Source: Rivihabitans pingtungensis
Lineage (GTDB): Bacteria; Pseudomonadota; Gammaproteobacteria; Burkholderiales; Aquaspirillaceae
DNA: 64,000 bases
Direction: 5' to 3'
Assembly (NCBI RefSeq): GCF_003201855.1
Contig: NZ_QJKI01000013.1
Span: forward strand, 1-64,000
In this document: positions 16,810 through 25,297 of the stretch, one piece after another
Layout of the letters: each line of letters begins with the position of its first letter
How positions within the stretch are numbered: the stretch's first letter is position 1
Made by a program: the position numbers and the translations under genes
The notes under the pieces: generated by a model
What the model saw: the letters and a program-made list of their open reading frames with translations, nothing else
Told to the model about the DNA's origin: nothing
Databases searched by the model: none

Positions 16810-17679
16810 CTATGCCCGCCGCAAACACTGCTGATAATGCCAGGGCGTGGTGGCCAGCCGTTGTTTGAAGTGCCGCTGAAAATGGCTCTGGTCGGCAAAA
16901 CCCAGTTGCAGCGCCACGTCGGCGATGCGCTCGCCGCGCTTGAGCAGGCGTTTGGCGCGGTTGATGCGCTGATCCAACTGGTAGGCGTGCGGGGTTTGCC
17001 CATAAGCGTGTTTAAAGCCGCGAATCAGCTGATAGCGGCTGAGCCCGGCCACCGCCGCCAGCTCGCCCAGCGACAAGGGCTCGGCCAGCTGATCCATGAT
17101 GCGCGCGTGCGCCTGACGCAAGGCCGGATCGGCCGGGCGCATCGGCGGCGCGGCATCCAGGCGGGCAAAGCCATGCGCGGCCAAATACGCAATCAGCTGG
17201 CTTTCTGCCGCCAGCGCCGCGCCCGGCTCGCTCAGGCTGGCGTACAGCGCGTTGAACTGCGCCCAGGCGCGCGGATCGTCGCCGTGCGGCGCGGCAAACG
17301 GGGTGTAGTCCTGATGCGGCAGGCCGGGTAATTCTTCTTGCAGCCGACCCATCCAGCCGGCCTCGACAAACAGCATGCGATACGACCACGCGCCCAGCGC
17401 CGGATTGCAGGCGTGCGCCACGCCGGGGTCGATCCACACCGTCATGCCTGGCCCAATATGGTGCTGACGGCCGTGGTTCAGATAGCGGGCGTGGCCGCTG
17501 TCGATCACGCCAAAAGAAAACTCGTCATGGCTGTGGGTTTGATAGCAGGCGGACGAGCGGTTGGCGCGGCGCATGTCCACCCACGGCAGCGCCGCGCTGC
17601 GTTGCAGGCTCAAATGAGGGTCGGCTTCGATCATCACCATGCTCCCAAATCCATACGTGACGGCGGGCCCGGCGCTCAT
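16810..17679 (-). CDS. AraC-family transcriptional regulator
   Basis: The 289-residue protein has an N-terminal cupin-like AraC ligand domain (HSHDEFSFGVIDSG near residues 48-61) and a C-terminal double helix-turn-helix (about 185-285, with GLSRYQLIRGFKHAYGQTPH and VALQLGFADQSHFQRHFK). The start at 17679 overlaps the stop of the upstream LysE-type exporter gene by four bases (ATGA), so the two form one operon. An internal Met at 17640 is an alternative start. It probably senses the solute that the exporter removes; the solute is unknown. Confidence 0.88.
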   Translation of the reverse strand: MSAGPAVTYGFGSMVMIEADPHLSLQRSAALPWVDMRRANRSSACYQTHSHDEFSFGVIDSGHARYLNHGRQHHIGPGMTVWIDPGVAHACNPALGAWSYRMLFVEAGWMGRLQEELPGLPHQDYTPFAAPHGDDPRAWAQFNALYASLSEPGAALAAESQLIAYLAAHGFARLDAAPPMRPADPALRQAHARIMDQLAEPLSLGELAAVAGLSRYQLIRGFKHAYGQTPHAYQLDQRINRAKRLLKRGERIADVALQLGFADQSHFQRHFKQRLATTPWHYQQCLRRA

Positions 17680-18281
17680 ACCGGCAACAACAACGGCCCC
17701 ACCGCCGCCAACAGCGCCGCCGCCATCAGCCAGTTAAACACCCTTTGGCGCGCCGGCTGCGCCAGCCAAGGCCGCAACACCCGGCCCAAACCGGCCCAGG
17801 TGGCCACCGACAGCCAGCAAATCACCCCGGACAGTGCACAAAACCACATCAGCCGTAGCGCCTGGCCTTCACCCACCCCCACCAGCACACTCACGCCCGA
17901 CATCGCCACCCACCAGGCTTTTGGGTTCAGCCCCTGGCACAGCGCGCCGCGCCACAGGCCAGACTGCGCCTCGGCGCTGTCGTCATCCTCCGCACGCACC
18001 GGCGCCAGGGCAATGCGCGCGGCCAGATACAGCAAATACCCGGCCCCCGCATACGGCAAAGCGCCGCCCAACCACGGCCAGCCGCGCCACAGCTGCTGCA
18101 AACCGGCGCCGGACAGCCAGACGATCAACACATAACACACGCTGGCGCCGGTGACATGCGGCAAGGCGCGCACAAACCCGGCGCGCGCACCCACTGCCGT
18201 GGCCAGCACATTCACTGGCCCCGGCGAAATCGCCCCAGCCAGCGCAAACGTGGCCATCGCCCAAATAAGATTGCCCGACAT
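17676..18281 (-). CDS. LysE/RhtB-family amino-acid exporter
   Basis: The 201-residue hydrophobic protein has five to six membrane segments. The conserved N-terminal SPGPVNV motif sits in the first helix region (ALAGAISPGPVNVLATAVGA), and GLNPKAWW lies near the middle. Both are hallmarks of LysE/RhtB translocators that export amino acids or their analogues across the inner membrane. The start at 18281 is preferred over 18299 because of the purine-rich AAGGGGGCGGGG just upstream. It is coupled by overlap to the downstream AraC regulator. Confidence 0.88.
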   Translation of the reverse strand: MSGNLIWAMATFALAGAISPGPVNVLATAVGARAGFVRALPHVTGASVCYVLIVWLSGAGLQQLWRGWPWLGGALPYAGAGYLLYLAARIALAPVRAEDDDSAEAQSGLWRGALCQGLNPKAWWVAMSGVSVLVGVGEGQALRLMWFCALSGVICWLSVATWAGLGRVLRPWLAQPARQRVFNWLMAAALLAAVGPLLLPV

Positions 18282-18416
18282 ACCCCGCCCCCTTCTCAAT
18301 CCAGATGACGGGCAGTGTATAAACAGGCAAGGGAGCGGGTATTGAACGAAATTGCAGCCCGAGAACCGGGCTGTTTGGCGGTCGGGCGGCTAAATCGCCG
18401 CCCGTGGACAACGTGG

Positions 18417-19376
18417 TTACTGGGCAAACACCCCGGCCAGACTGTCGGCGTCCAGCGCGCGATCCAGCCATAATTCCAGCTCGTCGATGCTGGCAGCTTG
18501 CAAGCGGGCGAGCACATCTTCGGATAGCGGGCCGAAGCGTTTTTGCAGCAGACGGCGTAGGGCGTAGGCCTCGCCTTCGGCTCGGCCCTGCATCAAACCC
18601 CGCTGCATGCCTTGCTGCATCCACTTCTCGCTATACAACTGCTCCACAGAAGTCACGTAACGCATTTTCTCTTGCTCCTCAAGCACTTCGATATTGTGCC
18701 ACAGCGAACGTTTCAGCTGCTCGGGTAGACGCATCATCCAGTCCAGCACGCTGAACAAATCAATCACCCGTTGTTTATCCCAGCCACGCTGATACAACAA
18801 CTGCACCAATTTCCACTTGGCGGCGAAGCGGGCGTTCATGTCCTGGCGGGTGGTTTGGGTCAACAAATGGGCCAGAGTCACCAAGGCAAATGGGTTGGGG
18901 TTGGTGTAAAGCTGGTCTTGATGGGTGGCATAGTCCAACAGCTTCACCGCCGGAAAGCGCAGTTCATGTTCGCAGCCCAAGACCGCAAATCCAAAATGGT
19001 TTGGCCGCCAATTGGCGGTAGTGTCGGCTAATACTGCCAAGCTGGCCACCGGTTGCCGGTAGCGGTCGTACAAGCGGTAGTTGTAGACAAACATCCGCTC
19101 GGCAAATTCTGCCTGGGCGCTGCCCTGCACTTCCAGATGCACATACACCCAACGCTCGCTGCCGTCGCGCAGCGCTACTTTGGCCAGCTTATCGACAAAG
19201 CGCTTGCCCAGCTCAGCATCCTGCACCACGGCGCGCAGTTCCTGATCCAAAAACACATGGCCGCGCGCCCAGTCTATTTGTCGGTGAGCATCGGGAAAGT
19301 AGAACTCAATGAACTCAGGAAAGTAACTTTCAACAGCCTCTTTCCACGGGCTGTCGTAGTCGTCTGGGGCATCCAT
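18417..19376 (-). CDS. Rpn/DUF4351-like PD-(D/E)XK family protein, copy A
   Basis: The 319-residue protein starts MDAPDDYDSPWKEAVESYFP and matches the Rpn-type (recombination-promoting nuclease / putative transposase) family. Candidate nuclease residues are Asp in FLDQELRA and E-x-Q in WVYVHLEVQGS (near 80-90). The C-terminus has a Gln/Met/Gly-rich linker (QQGMQRGLMQGRAEGEAYALRR) and a DUF4351-type helical end (FGPLSEDVLARLQAAS). This copy has the shortest linker and a different lead-in (QLYSEKWMQQ). Proteins of this family are reported to promote DNA recombination; the role here is inference. Confidence 0.8.
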   Translation of the reverse strand: MDAPDDYDSPWKEAVESYFPEFIEFYFPDAHRQIDWARGHVFLDQELRAVVQDAELGKRFVDKLAKVALRDGSERWVYVHLEVQGSAQAEFAERMFVYNYRLYDRYRQPVASLAVLADTTANWRPNHFGFAVLGCEHELRFPAVKLLDYATHQDQLYTNPNPFALVTLAHLLTQTTRQDMNARFAAKWKLVQLLYQRGWDKQRVIDLFSVLDWMMRLPEQLKRSLWHNIEVLEEQEKMRYVTSVEQLYSEKWMQQGMQRGLMQGRAEGEAYALRRLLQKRFGPLSEDVLARLQAASIDELELWLDRALDADSLAGVFAQ

Positions 19377-19487
19377 ACTGGGCTTTCGGCGGTGGCGAAG
19401 CGCTCAGCTTAAAACCGGATAAGGGCGTAAACAATACGCGAAGATACGCAAACGGGCGGCTGGCGTGGCCGCCCGTGCACAAAGGGA

Positions 19488-20483
19488 TTACTGAGCAAAC
19501 ACCCCAGCCAGACTGTCGGCATCCAAGGCGCGATCCAGCCACAGCTCCAACTCATCAATGCTGGCGGCTTGCAAGCGGGCGAGCACGTCCTCAGACAGCG
19601 GGCCGAAGCGTTTTTGCAACAGACGGCGCAGCGCGTAGGCCTCGCCCTTGGCGATGCCGCTTTGCTCGCCTTCTAAGCGGCCCTGCATCAGGCCCCGCTG
19701 CATGCCTTGCTGCATCCCCTGCAACAGGCCCTTCTCAATCCCGATCTGCTCCACAGAAGTCACGTAACGCATTTTCTCTTGCTCCTCAAGCACTTCGATA
19801 TTGTGCCACAGCGAACGTTTCAGCTGCTCTGGTAGACGCATCATCCAGTCCAGCACGCTGAACAAATCAATCACCTGTTGTTTATCCCAGCCACGCTGAT
19901 ACAACAACTGCACCAATTTCCACTTGGCGGCGAAGCGGGCGTTCATGTCCTGGCGGGTGGCTTGGGTCAACAAATGGGCCAGGGTGACCAGGGCGAAGGG
20001 GTTAGGATTTTGATACAGCTGGTCTTGCTGGTTGGTGTAATCCAGCAGCTTCACCGCCGGAAAGCGCAGTTCATGTTCGCAGCCCAAGACCGCAAATCCA
20101 AAATGGTTTGGCCGCCAATTGGCGGAGCTATCCGCCAACACCGCCAAGCTGGCCACTGGCTGGCGGTAACGGTCGTACAAGCGGTAGTTATAGACAAACA
20201 TCCGCTCGGCAAATTCCGCCTGGGCACTGCCTTGTACTTCCAGGTGCACGTACACCCAACGCTCGCTGCCGTCGCGCAGCGCTACTTTGGCCAATTTATC
20301 GACAAAGCGCTTGCCCAGCTCAGCATCCTGCACCACGGCGCGCAACTCTTGGTCGAGAAATTGGTAACCGCACGCCCAGTCTATTTGCCGGTGAGCGTCG
20401 GGAAAGTAGAACTCAATAAACTCAGGGAAGTAACTCTCGACAGCTTCTTTCCACGGGCTGTCATAGTCATCAGGGCTATCCAT
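19488..20483 (-). CDS. Rpn/DUF4351-like PD-(D/E)XK family protein, copy B
   Basis: This 331-residue paralogue of the copies on both sides has the same domain order: nuclease-like N-terminus with LEVQGS, central helical part, linker and DUF4351-like tail. The linker is longer than in copy A (EKGLLQGMQQGMQRGLMQGR, then LEGEQSGIAKGEAYALRR). Over most of the N-terminal 250 residues it is nearly identical to copy A, so duplication or gene conversion between A and B is recent. The spacer to copy A is 111 bases. Confidence 0.8.
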   Translation of the reverse strand: MDSPDDYDSPWKEAVESYFPEFIEFYFPDAHRQIDWACGYQFLDQELRAVVQDAELGKRFVDKLAKVALRDGSERWVYVHLEVQGSAQAEFAERMFVYNYRLYDRYRQPVASLAVLADSSANWRPNHFGFAVLGCEHELRFPAVKLLDYTNQQDQLYQNPNPFALVTLAHLLTQATRQDMNARFAAKWKLVQLLYQRGWDKQQVIDLFSVLDWMMRLPEQLKRSLWHNIEVLEEQEKMRYVTSVEQIGIEKGLLQGMQQGMQRGLMQGRLEGEQSGIAKGEAYALRRLLQKRFGPLSEDVLARLQAASIDELELWLDRALDADSLAGVFAQ

Positions 20484-20608
20484 ACTGGGCTTTCGGCAGT
20501 GGCGAAGCGCTCAGCATAGGACTGGGTACGGGCATAGGCTATTCGGGGGAATACGCAAACGGGCGGCTGGAGTGGCCGCCCGTGCGTAAACCCCGTACAC
20601 AATAGGGA

Positions 20609-21604
20609 TTACTGGGCAAACACCCCAGCCAGACTATCGGCGTCCAACGCCCGATCCAGCCACAGTTCCAGCTCGTCGATGCTGGCGGCTTGCAGGCGGG
20701 CGAGCACGTCTTCCGACAGCAGGCCGAAGCGTTTTTGCAACAGACGGCGCAGCGCGTAGGCCTCGCCTTCGGCACGGCCCTTCATCAAACCCCGCTGCAT
20801 GCCTTGTTGCATGCCTTGCGCTATCCCCTGCTGCATCCCCTGCAAAAGGCCCTTCTCAATCCCGATCTGCTCAACAGAAGTCACGTAACGCATTTTCTCT
20901 TGCTCCTCAAGCACTTCGATATTGTGCCACAGCGAACGTTTCAGCTGTTCTGGCAGGCGCATCATCCAGTCCAGCACGCTGAACAAGTCAATTACCTGTT
21001 GTTTATCCCAATCTCTTTGATACAACAACTGCACCAATTTCCACTTGGCGGCGAAACGGGCATTCATGTCCTGGCGGGTGGCTTGGGTCAACAAATGGGC
21101 CAAGGTGACCAAAGCAAATGGATTGGGGTTTTGATACAGCTGGTCTTGCTGGGCAGCGTAGTCCAACAATTTCGCCGTAGGGAAGTTCAACTCGATCGAA
21201 CAACCCAGTGCCTGATAACCAAACTGGCTGGGTCGCCAGCTGGTAGTGGTATCTGCCAGTAGCGCCAGGCTGGCAACCGGCTGGCGGTAGCGGTCAAACA
21301 GCCGGTAATGATAGACAAACATCCGCTCAGCAAATTCCGCCTGGGCGCTGCCTTGTACTTCCAGATGCACATACACCCAACGCTCGCTGCCGTCGCGCAG
21401 CGCTACTTTGGCCAGCTTATCGACAAAGCGCTTGCCCAGCTCAGCATCCTGCACCACGGCGCGCAGCTCTTGGTCCAAAAACACATGGCCGCGCGCCCAG
21501 TCTATTTGCCGGCTGGCTTCGGGAAAGTAGAACGCAATAAACTCGGGAAAGTAACTCTCTACAGCCTCTTTCCACGGGCTGTCGTAGTCATCAGGGCTAT
21601 CCAT
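20609..21604 (-). CDS. Rpn/DUF4351-like PD-(D/E)XK family protein, copy C
   Basis: This third paralogue has 331 residues. The start at 21604 was chosen by alignment with the other copies; the frame is open much further upstream but without family similarity. It keeps LEVQGS but differs from A and B in a patch around residues 95-145 (YHYRLFDRYRQPVASLALL, then SWRPSQFGYQALGCSIELNF). Its linker is the longest, adding QQGIAQGMQQGM. It lies first in the array in transcription order, so it may carry the promoter for all three. Confidence 0.8.
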   Translation of the reverse strand: MDSPDDYDSPWKEAVESYFPEFIAFYFPEASRQIDWARGHVFLDQELRAVVQDAELGKRFVDKLAKVALRDGSERWVYVHLEVQGSAQAEFAERMFVYHYRLFDRYRQPVASLALLADTTTSWRPSQFGYQALGCSIELNFPTAKLLDYAAQQDQLYQNPNPFALVTLAHLLTQATRQDMNARFAAKWKLVQLLYQRDWDKQQVIDLFSVLDWMMRLPEQLKRSLWHNIEVLEEQEKMRYVTSVEQIGIEKGLLQGMQQGIAQGMQQGMQRGLMKGRAEGEAYALRRLLQKRFGLLSEDVLARLQAASIDELELWLDRALDADSLAGVFAQ

Positions 21605-21991
21605 GCTGGGCTTTCGGCAGTGGCGAAGTGCCCAGCATAGGACGGGATACGGGCATAGACTATTCGGGAGAATACGCAAATCAGCCGCTGGCGTAGCCAC
21701 AGGCATGCGCCGCGCCTGCGCTGGCCTGTGCGGCGGCCTGGGGGTGCCGCGCCGTGGCCAGCCGGTGCCGATAGGGGCGGTTGCACACTCCGCCCATGCG
21801 CCGCTTAACCTGGCGCGCGTGCGCTGTTCTGCCGACTGCCCGCACGCTGGCAAAACAAAATGGCAAAAGACCAAAACCCCAACACTGCCAAGGTTTGCTT
21901 TTATTGATGCAAGTTCATAATTTATATGGATAATAATCCAAGCCCACAAATACCCCACCGCTTATCCACAAAACTACCCACAGGCGCAAGC

Positions 21992-22019
21992 TTGACACTC
22001 TATTCCCTCCCCATAAAAT
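21992..22019 (+). promoter_or_regulatory. Sigma-70-type promoter for S-layer-like paralogue 2
   Basis: TTGACA (21992-21997), a 16-base spacer and TAAAAT (22014-22019) make a strong match. The predicted start near 22026 would leave a 5' leader of about 170 bases before the ATG at 22200, long but common for abundant surface proteins. Confidence 0.7.
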
Positions 22020-22064
22020 GCCGGCTGTTGCGTCTGTGCAACATAGGCACATTCCGCAAGAAAA

Positions 22065-22080
22065 TGTGATGCACATCACA
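22065..22080. promoter_or_regulatory. Consensus CRP/Vfr-type binding site
   Basis: TGTGATGCACATCACA is a perfect palindrome that matches TGTGA-N6-TCACA. It lies about 45 bases downstream of the promoter at 21992-22019. It could repress that promoter, or activate a second weaker one with a -10 near 22105-22110 (CATACG). Confidence 0.7.
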
Positions 22081-22199
22081 CCCTTGTCACCCACAAGCTG
22101 CCAACATACGCCCTGCATCCTTGCGAGCGCGTGTTCGTTTTGTCTCCGGTGACACAGCGGACGCCTTTTTACCGAGAATTTTTCAGGAGTTGTGAACAA

Positions 22200-24527
22200 A
22201 TGGCTTTGACCACTGCCCAGATCCAAAACGCCTACGTGGCTTTCTTCAACCGTCCGGCCGACGTGGCTGGCCTGACCTACTGGAGCTCCTACGCTGGCAG
22301 CACCGCTGACCTGCTGAACACCTTTGCCCAGTCCACCGAGTACAAGGGCCTGTACTCCGGCATGAACAACACCCAACTGGTGAATGCTGTTTATCAAAAC
22401 CTGTTCGGTCACACCCCGGACGTGGCTGGCCTGACCTACTGGGTGACCCAGCTGGACCAAGGCAAGCTGTCCATCGGCAACATCGCTGATGCCATCAACA
22501 AGGGTGCGCAAAGCACTGACGCCAGCATCATTGCTAACAAAGTGGCTGCTGCTACTGCTTTCACCGCCGCGTTGGACACCACCGCTGAAGTGGTTGCCTA
22601 CGCTGGCGTGAACAGCACTGGCCTGACTGCTGTGAAAGCTTGGCTTGCCGCCGTGACCAGCGATGCCTCGACCGTGCCGAACACCGATAGCGTGAACAAG
22701 ATTACCGCCACTGTTGTGAGCAATGGTGCAGCTATCACCACTACTGCGCTGACTACCAGCATGGATAACCTGACTGGCAGCAACGGTAACGATGTGTTTG
22801 TTGCTGATAACACCGCTGCTGGTAAGCAATTGAGTGTTGTCGATGTGGTCAATGGTGGCTTGGGCAATGACACCCTGAAAGTTTACTTGGCTACTACTGA
22901 CACTGCCGTTCCGATGGCTACGCTGACCAGCGTGGAAAATCTGTACATCAATGGCGGCGGCGCAGTGACTGCTGATCTGTCTGGCTATGCGGATGTGACC
23001 GCCGTGACCATTGACCAGCAAGGTGGTGCTGGCACTTACACGCTGGCAGGCACCCAGGCTGTGACTGTCAGCAACGATAATGGCACGACGGTTCAAAACA
23101 ATACTTTTAAGTATGGCGCATCGGTAGCCAGTGCTACTGTTAACCTGAATGGTATGGGCAAAGCAGGTGCCGCTGGTACTCTGGACGTGCAAGGCGCTTC
23201 CTTGGCTACGCTGAACATTGCTTCGGCCTCTGCCATTAACAACATCTCTCTGACTGCAAGCGCTGCCCCGCTGGCCACGCTGAACCTGTCTGGTGACAAA
23301 GACATCACCATTGTTGAGAGCATCACCACACTGAAAACCATCAATGCCGCCAGCGCCACCGGCAAAGTGAGCATTGATGCCAGCGGCCTTGGTGCAGACA
23401 ACAATCTGACCTTCACTGGTGGTTCGGGCAATGACAAGCTGGTGTTCAAGGCTGGCTATCTGACTGCGGCGGATAAGCTGGATGGTGGTGCAGGCACTGA
23501 CACCCTGGTACTGCAAGAAACGAGTTCGTTGACCTCCGACAACTATGCTGCCATCAATGCCGCCAAGAACTTTGAAGTGTTGGGTATTGGCGCCAGCACC
23601 ATGGCTGTGGACCTGTCCAAGGTAACCAATGGTATCAATGCGATTGCCGTGGCAGGTAGTAGCGTAAGCGGCACCGTCACCAACTCCTTGTCCACCACCA
23701 AGTACAGCCTGGATAGCAGCACCAACCTGGGCACGGTGACTGTTACCAACAAGGCCGGTGAGACCAGCACTTCGGTGGCTCTGGATAACCAAGATGTTAG
23801 TACTCACACCGTGTCCAAACTGGTACTGAACGGTGCTAACACTGTTGCTTTGAGCTCGACTGGCAAGGTGTCGGGTAGCACCAATACCATCACTGAGTTG
23901 GTTACGGCTGATAACTCCGTTGTGACTCTGACTGGCTCTTCGGACCTGACTTTGTCGCTGAAATTGGCTGCCACGGGTAACGTAACTACTGGCAGCAAGA
24001 TCGACGGTAGCGCTTTTACCGGCACCCTGTCCCTGACTGGCAACACCACTGCTGCTGGCAGCACCGCCGCCACCATCGGTGACATCCTGATTGGTGGCTC
24101 CGGTAACGATACCCTGAAGGCAGCCATCAATGGCGGTACCCTGACCGGTGGTGCAGGTGTGGATACGTTTGATGTGAGCAAGGCACTCGGTCATGCAGCA
24201 GTACTGACCACGATTACCGATCTGGCCAAGGGCGAGAAGATTCTCTTCAAGGACAAGGGTGATGAAGTGTTCTACCAAACCAAGGTGGATGTCAGCGGCG
24301 CAGCGGATCTGACCGCAGCAGTTGGCCTTGCTGCTGCTGGCAACGGTGGCTCAAATGGTTTGATCAAGTGGTTCCAGTACGACGGTAACACCTACTTGGT
24401 CAGCGACCAAACCAACGGTGCTTATGATGGTACGGCAGATATGCTCGTCAAACTGACCGGCCTGGTTGATTTGTCGAGCTCCTCGTTTAGCGGTGCCGGT
24501 ACTTCCTCGACTTTCATCTACGGCTGA
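22200..24527 (+). CDS. S-layer/RTX-like DUF4214 protein (paralogue 2)
   Basis: The 775-residue product starts at 22200, behind tttcaggagttgtgaa. Residues 1-110 are very similar to paralogue 1, with two DUF4214 segments (PADVAGLTYW, TPDVAGLTYW). The body is Thr/Ala/Gly/Asn-rich with RTX-like GSNGNDVF, GGSGNDKLVF and GGSGNDTLKA motifs. Aromatic and Cys content is very low, as in self-assembling S-layer proteins. The C-terminus contains TDLAKGEKILFKDKGDE, comparable to type I secretion tails. It lacks the duplicated domain of paralogue 1. Its promoter, CRP site and strong terminator suggest a highly expressed, carbon-regulated monocistronic gene. Confidence 0.82.
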   Translation: MALTTAQIQNAYVAFFNRPADVAGLTYWSSYAGSTADLLNTFAQSTEYKGLYSGMNNTQLVNAVYQNLFGHTPDVAGLTYWVTQLDQGKLSIGNIADAINKGAQSTDASIIANKVAAATAFTAALDTTAEVVAYAGVNSTGLTAVKAWLAAVTSDASTVPNTDSVNKITATVVSNGAAITTTALTTSMDNLTGSNGNDVFVADNTAAGKQLSVVDVVNGGLGNDTLKVYLATTDTAVPMATLTSVENLYINGGGAVTADLSGYADVTAVTIDQQGGAGTYTLAGTQAVTVSNDNGTTVQNNTFKYGASVASATVNLNGMGKAGAAGTLDVQGASLATLNIASASAINNISLTASAAPLATLNLSGDKDITIVESITTLKTINAASATGKVSIDASGLGADNNLTFTGGSGNDKLVFKAGYLTAADKLDGGAGTDTLVLQETSSLTSDNYAAINAAKNFEVLGIGASTMAVDLSKVTNGINAIAVAGSSVSGTVTNSLSTTKYSLDSSTNLGTVTVTNKAGETSTSVALDNQDVSTHTVSKLVLNGANTVALSSTGKVSGSTNTITELVTADNSVVTLTGSSDLTLSLKLAATGNVTTGSKIDGSAFTGTLSLTGNTTAAGSTAATIGDILIGGSGNDTLKAAINGGTLTGGAGVDTFDVSKALGHAAVLTTITDLAKGEKILFKDKGDEVFYQTKVDVSGAADLTAAVGLAAAGNGGSNGLIKWFQYDGNTYLVSDQTNGAYDGTADMLVKLTGLVDLSSSSFSGAGTSSTFIYG

Positions 24528-24572
24528 TTTCGCCTAGATGATCATCCGGTAAATTGATTTGCCGGATGTTGT

Positions 24573-24606
24573 AACCCCGTCACCATCTAGTGGCGGGGTT
24601 TTCTAT
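24573..24606 (+). terminator. Rho-independent terminator
   Basis: AACCCCGTCAC pairs with GTGGCGGGGTT (one G-T pair) around a short loop and is followed by TTCTATTTTT. A preceding hairpin, CATCCGG/CCGGATG at about 24544-24568, may add to it. Both follow the S-layer-like gene. Confidence 0.88.
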
Positions 24607-24630
24607 TTTTACTCGCATAGAACAATCGGG

Positions 24631-24653
24631 AACAATAGGGGGCAGACCCGAAT
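24631..24653 (-). repeat. GGGGTCTGTCCCC-type repeat core (diverged copy)
   Basis: AACAATAGGGGGCAGACCCG is a reverse-orientation relative of the core at 6335-6361 and 27682-27711. It sits between the S-layer-like terminator and the transposase remnant. Confidence 0.65.
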
Positions 24654-24658
24654 GGCAC

Positions 24659-24943
24659 TTACTTAACCTTCTTTGAGTGCCCATATTTTTGCACATAAGC
24701 CCTTGCTGCAGCTCGCGTTTGAGTCATCAAGGGATAAGGTTTATGCCTTCGTTTTAGCGCGCGTGGTTCAATTCGCCCGGGGCGGTTGCCTACTGACTGC
24801 TTGGCTACTAGCAGTAACAACGCCTCAGGGCTCTCTTCATCACTGGCGTGACGCGCTGTTCTATCCCATGCCAGCCAAAGCTGCAGCGTGTGTTTGAAAC
24901 TCAGCAAGCGTGGCAACACATCGGCTAGCAATGCCGATTGCAA
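24659..24943 (-). pseudogene. 3' remnant of an IS4-type transposase
   Basis: The last ~95 residues of a minus-strand frame read VLPRLLSFKHTLQLWLAW, then VGNRPGRIEPRALKRR, then HKPYPLMTQTRAAARAY. This is the conserved C-terminal end of many IS4-family transposases (RLLSFK... NRPGRxEPRAxKRR). The catalytic DDE part is absent and the upstream part of the frame is unrelated. No flanking inverted repeats were identified. It marks an old insertion at the left edge of the hotspot. Confidence 0.75.
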
Positions 24944-24945
24944 CA

Positions 24946-24983
24946 TAATAAAAGGGTCAAAGGGGTCAGGGTCAATATAAATC
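24946..24983. repeat. GGGGTCAGGGTCAATAT-type short repeat
   Basis: AAAGGGTCAAAGGGGTCAGG, then GTCAATATAAAT. A similar 'ggggtcagggtcaat' motif is, from general experience, scattered near RAYT-type transposases in many proteobacteria. A RAYT gene lies 570 bases downstream. Only one copy is present in this window. Confidence 0.4.
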
Positions 24984-25020
24984 TGGTACACTGCCTCAAT
25001 CAAGTTCTCGGAGCACTCTC

Positions 25021-25290
25021 ATGCCAACAATCAGCATGTTCTACGGAATACTCATCAGAATGTATGTGCTTGATACCAAGTAGCACCACCTTCCGCACAT
25101 TCACGTTGAATACGCAGAGGCAGAGGCCATCTTCCAGATTCCTGACGGTGAATTGCTGGAAGGTGAGTTGCCAGGAAAGCAATACAAGCTGGTGCAGGCT
25201 TGGATAGCGTTGCATGCGGATGAGCTGATGGCAGACTGGAAGCTGGCCGTTTCCGGTGCGACGCCCTATAAGATTGAGCCCTTGAGGTGA
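25021..25290 (+). pseudogene. DUF4160 gene with one in-frame amber codon
   Basis: The frame from ATG 25021 to TGA 25290 encodes 89 residues interrupted only by TAG at codon 21 (MPTISMFYGILIRMYVLDTK, stop, then HHLPHIHVEYAEAEAIFQIP). The HxPHxHVEY, GELLEGELPGKQ and LVQAWIALHADELMADW blocks and the ending KIEPL are the DUF4160 signature. A CAG-to-TAG change would explain the stop; the rest is undamaged, so the mutation is recent, or the codon is read through. It pairs with the DUF2442 gene seven bases downstream, as DUF4160 and DUF2442 genes commonly do. Confidence 0.8.
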
Positions 25291-25297
25291 GCATGAA

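Larger units (their letters stand above)
18384..21630 (-). repeat. Tandem triplication of a ~1.1-kb Rpn-like gene unit
   Basis: Three units lie head to tail. Each comprises a coding region, a 3' hairpin (GGGCGGC/GCCGCCC at 18384-18403, 19454-19474 and 20561-20581) and a conserved upstream block (ctgggctttcgg, then tggcgaag). Long stretches between copies are identical at DNA level. Confidence 0.9.
21605..22199. promoter_or_regulatory. Divergent regulatory region upstream of S-layer-like paralogue 2
   Basis: The first ~300 bases are GC-rich and featureless. From about 21890 the sequence becomes AT-rich. It then holds a perfect DnaA-box sequence TTATCCACA (21962-21970), a sigma-70-type promoter (21992-22019), a consensus CRP site (22065-22080) and the AGGAG ribosome site at 22186. 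The same tttcaggagttgtgaa leader occurs before paralogue 1. Confidence 0.6.

Noticed and set aside
21915..24278. A 787-codon minus-strand frame opposite S-layer-like paralogue 2
   Set aside because: It is the antisense of a strongly supported gene with a promoter, ribosome site and terminator; its composition (Ser/Gly/Val/His-rich) is what antisense of a Thr/Ala-rich gene gives. The same applies to the long plus frame opposite paralogue 1.
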